Counted from the stretch's first letter, positions 22,094 to 31,144 are shown. The stretch is 64,000 nucleotides of DNA from Ceratothoa steindachneri (GCA_963969495.1 OZ018326.1:178601497-178665496), one strand, 5' to 3'. Program-made: numbers and translations. The notes: generated by a model not told the origin, from the letters alone.

Positions 22094-23797
22094 ATGGCTT
22101 CTGTGGAACAGGGCCTCCATGATGAGATCGTGAGACTGAGGCTGAAATTGAGGCAGAAAGAGGAGGAATGTATGCTGTTGAGGAACGTGATTGATGGATT
22201 GAAGAATGATGTCATGAGTATGGATGAGAAGACAGACAAGATGAGTAAAGAAACGGATGAGAGACAGAAGCAGGTCGACCAACGGATGAAGGACTTGTAT
22301 GACATGATCAAGGGGTCAGGACCGGCCCCAGGACCCTCGACCTTGACCCCTGCTCCGACTGAAGGGAATAAGACTAATGGGATCAATGGGAGTGTGTGCG
22401 AGTCTAGAGAGGATAGGGTGATTATGAGTGATAGGAAGGACGGAGAATGGAAGAGAGTTGAACGCAAGAGAAGAAGGAAGAGTGGTGCAAAGGGGAGGGA
22501 TAGGAAGGTCAGAGGCAAGAGTGTGGATTCATTGTATTCGGATAAAGGAGAGAGTGATGGTATGATTGATATGAGTGAGAGTGAAGGCAGCTCAAGTGAG
22601 AGTGAATTGAATGCGGGAAAGGGTATTTTGATAAGGGAAGTGCCAAAGATAGATAGATTTAGGTTACATGGTGGGAAATGTGTGGAAGAATTCTTCGGAG
22701 AATTTGAGCGATATTGTAAGCTCAAGTACCCGCAGAATAAGGGATACTGGATGAATGTTTTAGGGGAATGTTTGGAGGGAAAAGTATTGGAGTTTTCCCG
22801 CGTGATTACAAGTGTGGGGGAACCGAGGTACGATGTGGTGAAGGAGAGACTGATTGGGCAGGTGAAACGAATGAAAGAGAGTGTGAATGAATTTGAGAAC
22901 GCTCGAATGGGGAAGAGTAAAAGTGTGAACATGTATGCACATAGGCTTGAGAGTATGGCGAGAAAGAGGTATGGTGATGATGATGTAAATGAATGTAAAC
23001 CACTGATGAGGAAGTTTTTGGACACGATCCCGCGAAAGGTGAGTGAATGGCTGAGTGGAAAGAGAAAGGAGAGAATGAGACTGACAGGTAAACGGTTGAT
23101 GTGGAAGGATGTGTTGGAGCTGTTGGAAGATGGACGATTTGATGATGAAAGCGATCTAGAAGAAGATGGATGGTACAGTGTGAATGTTGGGGGTAAGAAG
23201 CCCAGGAGCTTTCATCCACCCCAGCAGTTTGTCACCTACAGGGATGCCCTGAAGGCTGCGCCAGCTGGAGTGATGTCAAACTTCCTGTGCCGGCAGAATG
23301 GATGGGTAAATGGAGGGTGGTCGAATGGAAGGGGGCAGATGAATTTCAAGCGTGGGAACGGATATATGAGAGAGAAACCAAGGTATGTCCCAGCAAACGA
23401 GAGATCGAATGGTAGGAGAAAGATTGTGGAATGTCAGCGGTGTGGAAGGAAAGGTCATATGTTGGCAGAATGTAGGTGGACGTCTGGTGCATGTTTTGGG
23501 TGTGGTAAGAAAGGGCATATGATAAAGGATTGCCAGGAAAGTGTGAAAGAGTGCTTCGAGTGTAAAGAAATAGGCCATTTCAAGAAAGATTGTCCGAAGT
23601 TGAATGGTGGAGCAACTGCTGGGGGAAGTGTGAATTATGCTTGTGGTAATTGTGGAAAGGCTGGTCATTATGCGAGGATGTGTCGTGACCAGAGGAATGT
23701 ATGTAGCTATTGTGTGATGGAAGGACGTTCAAGTGAAAAGTGTTGGATTAGACTGAGAGCGCAAGGTGTGAATGGAAAGTCGGAAGCGGGAAACTGA
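22094..23797 (+). CDS. gag: gypsy-A Gag (567 codons, intact)
   Basis: Structural polyprotein that packages element RNA into particles. Residues about 5-75 are charged and helical-looking (LRLKLRQKEEECMLLRNVID), probably a coiled coil. Residues about 75-175 are low-complexity and basic/acidic. The capsid-like region spans about 180-350 (KIDRFRLHGGKCVEEFFGEF at its start). Zinc knuckles CX2CX4HX4C lie at 447-460, 467-480, 487-500 and 517-530; a fifth at 537-550 (CSYCVMEGRSSEKC) has Arg in place of His. The start is the first ATG after the primer site and leader (GGAGGATGG). No stop interrupts it. The stop TGA at 23,795 directly follows a slippery heptamer, so Pol is expected as a Gag-Pol fusion. 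Confidence 0.92.
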   Translation: MASVEQGLHDEIVRLRLKLRQKEEECMLLRNVIDGLKNDVMSMDEKTDKMSKETDERQKQVDQRMKDLYDMIKGSGPAPGPSTLTPAPTEGNKTNGINGSVCESREDRVIMSDRKDGEWKRVERKRRRKSGAKGRDRKVRGKSVDSLYSDKGESDGMIDMSESEGSSSESELNAGKGILIREVPKIDRFRLHGGKCVEEFFGEFERYCKLKYPQNKGYWMNVLGECLEGKVLEFSRVITSVGEPRYDVVKERLIGQVKRMKESVNEFENARMGKSKSVNMYAHRLESMARKRYGDDDVNECKPLMRKFLDTIPRKVSEWLSGKRKERMRLTGKRLMWKDVLELLEDGRFDDESDLEEDGWYSVNVGGKKPRSFHPPQQFVTYRDALKAAPAGVMSNFLCRQNGWVNGGWSNGRGQMNFKRGNGYMREKPRYVPANERSNGRRKIVECQRCGRKGHMLAECRWTSGACFGCGKKGHMIKDCQESVKECFECKEIGHFKKDCPKLNGGATAGGSVNYACGNCGKAGHYARMCRDQRNVCSYCVMEGRSSEKCWIRLRAQGVNGKSEAGN

Positions 23798-24657
23798 ATT
23801 GTAAGAGGGTACCCGCTGAAGTATCCTTTGGGTGCCTGAGTGTGAGGAATGTGTTGGTAAGTCTGTCTAGTGTGAAAGTGCTGTCTGGTAGGAAGTATGA
23901 GTGTCTGAGTGTGAAGGTGAAATTGAATGGAATTGAGTGTTTGGCTTTAATAGATTCTGAATGCAAGGCGAGCTTGGTGTATAAAGATGTGTATGACAAG
24001 GTTAGCGGGAAAGCCCTCCTGTCTGAGTGCAAGGGTAGTTTTGTAGGTATTGGTAATAGGAGAGTGCCTGTGATTGGAATGATAAGGTCAGCTGTTCAAA
24101 TACATGGTATGTTGATGAATGAATGTGAATTATCGGTGATTGATAAGGTGAGTAGTGAGTATGGTGTGATTTTGGGGTATGATTTTATGAAAATGAATCG
24201 TATGGTTGTGCATCCTGCGAGTGATCAGATTGAGAGAAAGATTGGTAAAAATGGGGTGTATAAGTTGTATGTAGGGAAAGATGGTAGCGTTTTGAGGAGT
24301 GTGTTTAATGGTATTGAGGTGACTGCTATGGAGAATGTAAGGCTTGTGAAGGGTTAAAGGGTGTCTGTTAGAGTGAGTTGGAGTAAGGATGTTAGTTTGA
24401 ATGTGAGTGAGAACACTGTGATATTGGATGGAAAGGATGCGTGTTATAAGGTAAGGCGTGTTGCTTGTGTGTTTGATGGCTTGATGAGAATGAATGATCC
24501 TTTTGTATGTGTGCAGGTGGACCCCAGGGTGAAAGGACAGGTGAGGGGTATCCAAGTCGGAGATGTACTACGATACCTCTCCACTGTCAGTGAGGTAGGT
24601 ATGGATGATAGCACGGATATCAGGGTGAATGTTGCGAATGAAAAGACATGTGAATAG
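23752..24657 (+). pseudogene. pol: gypsy-A Pol: protease 1 and linker
   Basis: Retropepsin-like domain that would cleave the polyprotein. LALIDSECKASLVYKDVY (about 23,942-23,995) stands at the active site, where the family has D-S/T-G; here the Gly is Glu (codon GAA), which should abolish activity. The C-terminal signature is GVILGYDFMKMNRMVVHP (about 24,166-24,219), with the usual I-L-G-x-D. A TAA at 24,355 and a TAG at 24,655 interrupt the same frame. The linker between protease and RT has no motif I recognise. Confidence 0.82.
23788..23835 (+). promoter_or_regulatory. -1 ribosomal frameshift signal at the gag-pol junction
   Basis: GGGAAAC (23,788-23,794) reads G GGA AAC in the gag frame and is followed at once by the gag stop TGA. 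It fits the X XXY YYZ slippery rule exactly. The pol frame is open from 23,752 and lies -1 relative to gag, giving a 46-nt overlap. Eleven bases downstream, AGG-GT-ACCC can pair with GGGT-G-CCT (23,806-23,837), a possible stimulatory stem. GGGAAAC is a known retroviral gag-pro slip site. Confidence 0.8.
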
Positions 24658-25640
24658 ATGTATAATGAGGTGAAGGACATGGTGAAATTGGATGGATGTT
24701 TGACTGAGTATGAAAGGGAGGATGTGTATCCAATGATATTTGAGCGAAATGGAGCCCTCAGTAAGGGTGATCTGGATTTCGGGGTTGCAAAGCTCCCGGA
24801 ATTCAAGATTGTCCTGAAGGAGGACTTCCCAATCTATCAGCGGCCGAGGTATTTCCCACGTTCGGTTGCTGATGAGATTGAGGAGCACTGTTTGGAATTG
24901 GAGCAATTGGGAGTGATTGAAGAGAGCGAGAGTGCATGTAATAGTCCAATTGTGCCTGTACGTAAGCCGGATGGAAGATTTCGTCTGTGTGTGGATTATC
25001 GAAAAGTGAATGAAAGGACTGTGAAAGAAAGGTTTCCGATGTGTGTGGTATCTGAGTATGTGTATAGTATGCATGGGATGGAGTGGTTTACGAAGTTGGA
25101 TCTGGTACGGGGGTATTACCAGATGCCCATTGCTGAGGAGAGCCGGCCAGTAACTGCCTTCTCTTCCTCAAAGAGGCATTACCAGTTCCGGAACCTCAGC
25201 TTTGGGTCAACTAATGCTCCCGGAGCCTTCCAGCAGGCAATGATGTTGTGTTGAGTAAGTTTGCCAGTAAGAATGTGATTGCGTTTATAGATGATATTTT
25301 GATTATGACTGAGACTTTTGAGGAGCATATGAGATTGGTGAACGATGTGTTGAGAACGTTGGAGAGTGTTGGTATTAAAGGGAAAGTGGCGAAGTGTGAA
25401 TGGTTTGCAAAAGAATTCGAATTCCTCGGTCATATTGTGAGTGAGAATGGGTTACGAAAGTCGCCCAAGTATGTTGAGAAGGTGCGAATGTTTCCGAAAC
25501 CGGTGACTGTGAAGCAACTGAAGTCGTTTTGGGGTTTAATTGAGTTTCAGCGAAAGTTTATTCGTGATTGTTCTGGTGTGAGTAAGCCTCTGACTGAGTG
25601 GATGGGCAAGAAAGGTAGTACGGTTGTCAGGTGGAATGAT
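24658..25640 (+). pseudogene. pol: gypsy-A Pol: reverse transcriptase
   Basis: RNA-directed DNA polymerase of Ty3/gypsy type. It begins with YQRPRYFPRSVADEIEEHCL and SPIVPVRKPDGRFRLCVDYR (fingers), followed by motif A KLDLVRGYYQMPI (first Asp near 25,099) and motif B SFGSTNAPGAFQQAM. After a one-base frame change at about 25,248 comes motif C AFIDDILIM (25,284-25,310) and then FLGHIVSENGLRKSP (thumb). All three catalytic Asp are present, so the frame change and the upstream stops, not active-site loss, inactivate it. The variant FIDD replaces the more common Y[VIL]DD. Confidence 0.9.
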
Positions 25641-26150
25641 AAGATGAATGAGGCGTATGAGAAACTGAAGAAGGCAAAGGCTGAAGATGTTGAATTGGCT
25701 TACCCAGATTATAGCGTGAATGCTAAAATGCTTGAATTGTATACAGATGTGAGTGGGTATTGTATGGGAGGTTTTCTGATGCAAGAGCAGCGTCTGAATG
25801 GAGAGAATGTGAAACGAGTAATTGGGTATGTATCCAATGCTATGAATGCAGCAGAACGAAAGTATTCGACTGTGGAGCGAGAGTTGGCTGCGATAAGGTA
25901 TGTTTGAAAGTGTTGCGTCCGTTTTTGTATGGTGTGAGGTTTGTGATAAAAACAGATCATCAACCTCTGTGTATCTGCAGCGTATGAAGTGGGCTAATAG
26001 TAGGATTGCAAGGACTTTGGAAGATTTGAGTGCCTTCGACTTTGTGATTGAGTATGTGCCTGGTGAACGGAATGGAGTGGCTGATTTGATGTCAAGGTAT
26101 CCTGGTACGAATGATGAAAATGTGTGTGGAGTGAGTGATCCTGAGTATTT
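25641..26150 (+). pseudogene. pol: gypsy-A Pol: RNase H
   Basis: Degrades the RNA strand of the hybrid. LELYTDVSGYCMGGFLMQ (about 25,731) gives the first Asp, STVERELAAIRY (about 25,868) the Glu and VIKTDHQPL (about 25,945) the next Asp. Two one-base frame changes (about 25,905 and 25,975) split it into three frames. The domain ends with the tail FDFVIEYVPGERNGVADLMS typical of gypsy RNase H. Confidence 0.88.
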
Positions 26151-26159
26151 GCCGAAAGG

Positions 26160-26590
26160 GATTATCAATGGAAAAGAGAGTAAAGGTGGTGTTGATTCCT
26201 TGTTTGAGAGTGTATGAAATGCTTTGCAAGATTTGAAGAGTGATGGAGTAGATGTGAGAGTGCCCGATAGTGTGAATGACTTAAGGAACGAGGTAATGAG
26301 TGAAGTATGTAGGAAGCCTGAAAGCATTAGTATGGCAAGGTTGCGGAACTTCATGAAAGAATTGAGAGAGAAGTGTATGCAAGGGGTCCCGCCGTTTCAG
26401 GAAGTGTTGATTGTAGTGAGTCGTTTGTATGGAGTGATTGTTTTTGTGCACTTTGGTGGTGAGAGGCCGATTGTGTACAAAGATGAGAAGATGAAGGGTT
26501 TGAATCCTAATGTGGTACATCTGCAATGTTTGAGCGGTGTGCACTACAATTGGGTGATTGAAAAGTGTTCATATATGAGAGAGAATAATG
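26160..26590 (+). pseudogene. pol: gypsy-A Pol: OTU-like cysteine-protease domain
   Basis: Between RNase H and integrase lies a segment that looks like an ovarian-tumour (OTU) cysteine protease. The N-terminal block GGVDSLFESV (26,185-26,214) aligns with the family's D-G-x-C-L-F, but the nucleophile Cys is Ser here (codon TCC at 26,197). The C-terminal block is PPFQEVLIVVSRLYGVIVFV then VVHLQCLSGVHYNWVIE, with the catalytic His of HYN at 26,542. A TGA at 26,215 lies just after the nucleophile block. OTU domains usually remove ubiquitin and are known in some viruses and retroelements. The role here could be polyprotein processing or defence against host ubiquitination; both are guesses. Confidence 0.65.
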
Positions 26591-26679
26591 ATTGTCTGGA
26601 TGAAGATGAGTGTGTGGTGAGCGATGATATGGGAGTTGATTACAGTGTGGATATCAGTTCTGATGTTGGTGTGCTTGTT

Positions 26680-27120
26680 CCTTATGTGTATTGCGAACAT
26701 GGTGGACCTGATATGATGGAAGCGAGAGTGAAAGTTGGTGAAAGGTTCTGCTGTGGTTTGATTGATACTGGAGTGCAAGTGTCTTTAGTGAATGAGAGGA
26801 TTCTGAGTAAGTATGATGAGTTTAGATGTTGCAAGCATAAACCTGTGAAGTTACGGATAAGTGGATTAGGAAATGGCATGATAGTGGCATGGAAACAGGT
26901 TAGTCTGAAAGTGAGTTTAGGTAATGGTGTGAATGTGAAACATGACTTTGTGATTCTGAAAGATGAGCAAATGCCATGTTGTTTTCTGCTTGGTGTGGAT
27001 TTTATGAGATTAAATTATTTGTATTTGGATGCTGATAAGGATTGTATTATGAAAGGTGAATGTGAGGTGATGAAGTTGAATAAGTGTGCAAAGAATATTG
27101 TCAAGTTTTGCGGTATGATT
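26680..27120 (+). pseudogene. pol: gypsy-A Pol: second retropepsin-like domain
   Basis: Downstream of the OTU-like block a second aspartic-protease fold appears. GERFCCGLIDTGVQVSLVNE (about 26,731-26,790) contains a canonical D-T-G (Asp codon at 26,764). LRISGLGNGMIVAWKQVSLK follows as the middle strands. DEQMPCCFLLGVDFMRLN (26,965-27,018) carries the hydrophobic-L-G-x-D-F signature. Unlike protease 1 it keeps the catalytic triplet. A retropepsin at this position is not part of the standard gypsy order (PR-RT-RH-IN). A frame change near 27,130 separates it from integrase. Confidence 0.75.
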
Positions 27121-27122
27121 GA

Positions 27123-28390
27123 TTGGTCATGGATGATGAGAATGAGATTTTAAGTGATGATGATATTCTAGAGATGCAAGAGATGTTTCATTTTGTTAGT
27201 GAGTTGGAGAGGTGTGTAATGGCGCGTGTTGATTTGAATGAACGGCCTGAGTGTTTAAGTGATTTTAAAAGGTATGCTAAGGATTTTTTTGTTTGTATAG
27301 ATGTTGTATATTTTTTGAGGCATTTGAAGGGTGGTGATGATATGTATGTACCTGTAATGTCCTTGGTTGGTATGATTGGTCTGGTGAAGGTTGTGCATGA
27401 TAATTATGGGCATATGGGCAAGTTTAAGCTGTGGGGGTGTATGAAGGAGCGTGTGTTCCATCCATTTCTGAGAACTGTTGTGAATGATGTTGTAACTACG
27501 TGTGAAAGGTGTCAGAAGGGAAAGGTGCAAGGTGTGCAAGTGAAACCACCGATGTTGAAAGTTGATGCGAAAGAACCGTTTCAATTGGTAGTGATTGATT
27601 GTGTGTCTTTGCTGCGTACGAGTGCTGGGAATGTTGGTATAGTTGTGATGGTTGATCAAAAAAGTAAGTTTGTGTATGCAGCGCCTGTGAGAGATAAAAG
27701 GAGTGTGACTGTTGCGCGTGTAGTTGAGCAGTTGTTTTTTCCTATGTGTGTATGGAAGCCTAGAAGATGTCTGAGTGATAATGGGTCTGAATTTGTAGAA
27801 GTGTTTGAGCAAATGTTGAGAGAGAATGGTGTGGAGCATGTGAGAACAACCCCGTATGTACCGTCTTCAAATGGATTGACTGAACGTATTATAAGAACCT
27901 TGTGTGGGATGTTGAGAATGATGAGTACGACAGTAAATGACTGGGATGTATGTCTGGGGAGAGTGTTGTGGGCGTATAATTCGACTGTACATAGTGCAAC
28001 TGGAATGTCCCCATGTCAGTTTGTGATGAATTTTGAAAGGCAAGTGAAAGATAGGTTTCGTTTGAGTAAAAGTGAGCAGAGTGTATGGCTCGAGGCACAT
28101 GAAAGGTTCCGTTCATTTGAATTGGGTGCGAAAGTATTGAAGGTGAAAGAAGTGAAGGGTAGGTTGAATGCGTCAAAGATGAGTGAGAAGTTTGATGGAC
28201 CTTATAGAGTTGTGAGAGTTTGGGAAGATGGGGTGACGTATGTTTTGGAGAGTTTAAATGACGGTATGACTGAGAGAGTGCGGGCTCATGAGAGTCAGTT
28301 AAGGAGATGGAGAGAACCTCCTGACTACCTGGTGAGCCATCCGGTGTATGGACTGTGTAGAGAGAGAGGTAAAGTGCATGATGATGAGAT
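27123..28390 (+). pseudogene. pol: gypsy-A Pol: integrase
   Basis: Joins element DNA to the genome. Counting residues from 27,123: zinc-binding HDNYGH (His 92, His 97) with CERC (Cys 127, Cys 130); catalytic core VVIDC (Asp 159), CLSDNGSEF (Asp 219) and SNGLTERIIR (Glu 254), a perfect D,D-35-E. A GPYRVVRVWEDGVTYVL stretch (about 28,198-28,250) is the C-terminal beta-barrel seen in gypsy integrases. The domain itself is intact and uninterrupted, but it is out of frame with the preceding Pol segment. Confidence 0.92.
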
Positions 28391-29213
28391 TGAATGTGAT
28401 AGTATGGATCTGTCTGGAAAAGAGCTAGTCTCAGTCTCGAGGAGTAGAAAGCGTACAAAGAAAAGTGAAAGGAAGAATGCAAGTACGAATGAAAGTAAGT
28501 CCGAGCAGAGTCTTTCTGGTATGGGGGATCTTGAAAGGGAGATTGAGTTTTTGCGTAAACAGGTGAATGATTTGGCTCGTATAAGTAGACGAGTGAGTGA
28601 GCTGCCTGTGCCTGATTTTTCTCGTTTGGGGAACAGTATGAATGATAGTGTGTTTGGGCTGAAGGAACCTAGTGTGCCTGATTTTTCTCGTTTGGGGAAC
28701 AGTATGAATGATAGTGTGTTTGGGCTGAAGGAACCTAGTGTGGCTGATTTTTCGTAATTTATGAATGGTAAGGCTAGGGGTGAGTCTGATGTAGTGAATG
28801 ATGAAGTGGCTGATTTTTCAGGTTTCTGGTGGGAACCAGTCGAAGGGGTTTCTGGTATGCCTGTTGAGAATACAGGGAATGTGAGTGACCTGTCTGTTTC
28901 GCAAGAGTGTACCTTGAGTTGGATGACAGCTGTGAGTGAGGAGCTGATGAATGGGGGTATGAAGAGTGAAGGTTCTGAACGGAAGAGTATGAAAGAGTTC
29001 TGTTGTGAGATGGAAGAACTGGTAATGAGGGCTAAAAGTATGGTGGACGATATGATCAATAGTGACGATGAGACTGACAGGACGACTGATAAACAAACCC
29101 GACTGATTGCTAACCGTAGCCAGGAACCAGTAGACGAGTGTGAATGGGTGCAGAAGGGTGCGATTGAGTATAAACGGTATCGTGAGGATAGATTAAGAGT
29201 GTATTGTGAGTGA
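28391..29213 (+). pseudogene. pol: gypsy-A Pol: C-terminal extension
   Basis: After the integrase barrel the frame runs on for about 270 codons to 29,213, interrupted by one TAA at 28,755. It holds a basic patch (SRSRKRTKKSERK), a probable coiled coil (MGDLEREIEFLRKQVNDLAR), and a 22-residue unit (starting VPDFSRLGNSMN) duplicated exactly at 28,608-28,673 and 28,674-28,739, with a third partial copy. An acidic, Ser-rich tail ends 30 bases before the 3' LTR. No envelope features (signal peptide, membrane segment) are visible, so it is not called env. Function unknown. Confidence 0.7.
28608..28754 (+). repeat. 66-bp exact tandem duplication in pol tail
   Basis: Two identical 66-bp units, in phase with the reading frame, then a truncated third unit that runs into the TAA at 28,755. 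The third unit looks as if a short deletion after TTTTTCG brought the stop into frame. Confidence 0.9.
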
Positions 29214-29230
29214 CTGTTATATAATGGCCT

Positions 29231-29243
29231 AAGGATGAAGGGG
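29231..29243 (+). promoter_or_regulatory. gypsy-A polypurine tract
   Basis: AAGGATGAAGGGG, broken by one T, lies immediately before the TG of the 3' LTR. This is the expected position for the plus-strand primer. Confidence 0.8.
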
Positions 29244-30023
29244 TGTGGTGGAGCGAATGTGAGTGTGTGTGTTTTGTTTTTTATTTTTATTGATGTTTGT
29301 TTTCTCTTTTCAGAGAAAGAGTTAGATGTAAAAATAGATTGAAAGCATAATATTAATATACATTTCAAAAGAACGCTAGCGAGGAAGAGTATTGTCTGAT
29401 TAAAGAAGATTTACTGAGTTCAAGCATAGAGTGGAGACCGTGTGGACGCAACCGTGGGACAACAAACTTTTAGCAGAAGTTGGAAAGAGGCCTAGAGGGT
29501 TTCTACCCCGACCCTGATAGGAGGGTTTACACGACCTCTCATTGGAAACCACGACCACACCTGGTTTCGCCAGCCCTCATCGTGAACCAAGAACTCTACA
29601 GCCTTGCCCTAACTCGCGAGTCATACCCCTGCACCCCCTTTTTTGTTTTAAAAGCATCGTATGGTGTTGATTGAACTATCTTGTACCGTTCAGTTTTCTG
29701 TTCATTTTTTTTAGCGCGCATTGTTTGTCTCAGTACCGATTGGTGTTATTGTATCATTTTTTTTTTCCTCTTTGTCCGTCGTAGTTTTTTATCTTGTTTT
29801 TTGATTGGGAGATTTTGGCCTTGTCTGTGGTGTGCACACATTTTTTTTCATTGAGTTTTTATAAGAAAATTCAATTTTCTGTTGTAATTATTATTGTATT
29901 TCTTTGTTAGTAAAGGACTGTACATACAATCCGTTTCATTCTCATTCGATTTCTCACGTCCGGATTAGTGTAGGAAGTGGGTTGGATCGATTGGGGTTAG
30001 TCTAAACTTTGCGGCCCGCTACA
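29244..30023 (+). repeat. gypsy-A 3' LTR
   Basis: Starts TGTGGTGGAGCGAATG and ends CGGCCCGCTACA. Relative to the 5' LTR it has an extra block at about 29,571-29,826 (C-rich, then T-rich) and lacks the 85-bp segment near the start. Elsewhere only scattered substitutions separate them. ACAT follows at 30,024. Confidence 0.92.
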
Positions 30024-30027
30024 ACAT

Positions 30028-30539
30028 TATGTTCAAAGCTAGGTTCAAACTAGTGAACCTCCTGTGAACTACATGTCGCGAATATTGCTTTCAGCAAAAC
30101 ATAAGAACACTACAAAGTAATTTTTAGGATGAAAAAGGAGAGATTTATTTTATCTTCAATTTTGACTTTGTCTTTTCACTTGCTCTGTATGGTTAAAAAA
30201 AAGACAGTAGTTATAGACTAGTTCGTGACTTCAGTATCTTACAAAGTGAGAAAATGGCCTAGCCATCCTGTTCTTTATTTATTCTATTTTTCCTTCCCCA
30301 TAACTGGCTTTTAATTCTTTTCCTAACTCGATATCCATTGAAAAATCACGCAGTAGCACTTTTATTTGACCTCCACTTCCTTAAGTATACAGCTGAGCCT
30401 TTGGTCTTTTTTACCAATATTTGTGCGTTTCTTAATTAACCTTAGTAAGGTAAAATGAAATTTTCGTCACGATTCAGGTAACGTAGTTGCACATGTGCTA
30501 CCACGAATGGAGCTTCATAGCTCAGCAGCCATTGGGCAG
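30028..30539. other. No recognisable gene
   Basis: Unique-looking AT-rich sequence between gypsy-A and a LINE fragment. Confidence 0.3.
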
Positions 30540-31090
30540 AATGTTACCATTTTTGATGTGAATACCTCTAATACTTCTACTAGCATAGAAGCCTGCATCA
30601 TAAAATGCAGCTGCAATGGTGTGGCCATATTGTCAGGATGAGCATTGATCGTCTACCAAAAAAGGTCTTCTACCCACAGCTCAAAGAAGGCAAAACGAAT
30701 AGGGGGAAGGGGGCTAAAGAAAAGATACATTAACCATAGCGACTGGGAGGAGGATGAACTGAAAGGTCTCAATGGGAAAACCAAATCAAACATGGCATCA
30801 AGATAGCTGAAACAAAACAGTGTGAAGAAGAAGTAATAAAAAGGAGAAAACGTAGAGAAAATGAACTTAAACCGCACCCAAACTTACACTTGAACTGATA
30901 TCCCGACGGCAATCTGAGCTTCAGGGCAAGAATTGGACTCACCAGCCACCTGAGGGCTCATAACTGACCGACTACCTAATCTCAATCAAACTACGAGTAG
31001 GACAATGAAGACTTTTATCCTCGACCTCAAGGAAGTGCCACTACGACGACAACTTCTCCACCTATCTACTACAATACCAAGAGGCAATAA
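30540..31090 (+). pseudogene. Non-LTR retrotransposon ORF2 C-terminus
   Basis: The C-terminal end of an endonuclease-RT polyprotein. SIEACIIK then, after a frame change, QLQWCGHIVRMSIDRLPKKV (about 30,607-30,670) matches the widespread 'SIEAxxxKxQLRWxGHVxRMxxxRLPK' block. FYPQLKEGKRIGG-like text follows. Near 30,920-30,965, LSFRARIGLTSHLRAHN resembles the terminal Cys/His box 'SRIGLxSHLRTH'. Stops separate the pieces and the RT catalytic part is missing, as expected for a 5'-truncated LINE. A short A-rich tail follows 31,085. Confidence 0.75.
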
Positions 31091-31144
31091 ATGAAACTCA
31101 ATTAAAACTTGTTTATTTTATTTACGATATAATATAAAACAAGG

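Larger units (their letters stand above)
21348..30023 (+). mobile_element. gypsy-A: near full-length Ty3/gypsy LTR retrotransposon
   Basis: An 8.7-kb element with TG...CA LTRs (611 and 780 bp), a Lys-type primer-binding site, intact gag, broken pol and a polypurine tract. The domain order read directly is Gag with CCHC knuckles, protease 1, RT, RNase H, OTU-like domain, protease 2, integrase, then a long C-terminal extension. There is no env. Pol carries four in-frame stops (24,355; 24,655; 26,215; 28,755) and four single-base frame changes (near 25,248; 25,905; 25,975; 27,130), so this copy cannot transpose alone, although Gag could still be made. LTR sequences agree closely outside two large indels, suggesting a fairly recent insertion. 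Confidence 0.93.

Noticed and set aside
22081..23025. 314-codon minus-strand frame, and similar ones at 25,536-26,354 and 28,325-29,368
   Set aside because: They lie opposite gag, RT/RNase H and the integrase tail. The C-poor coding strand leaves few stop codons on the opposite strand. No recognisable domain.
28391..29213. env gene of an errantivirus
   Set aside because: Same frame as integrase, no signal peptide, no membrane segment, no Cys pattern.
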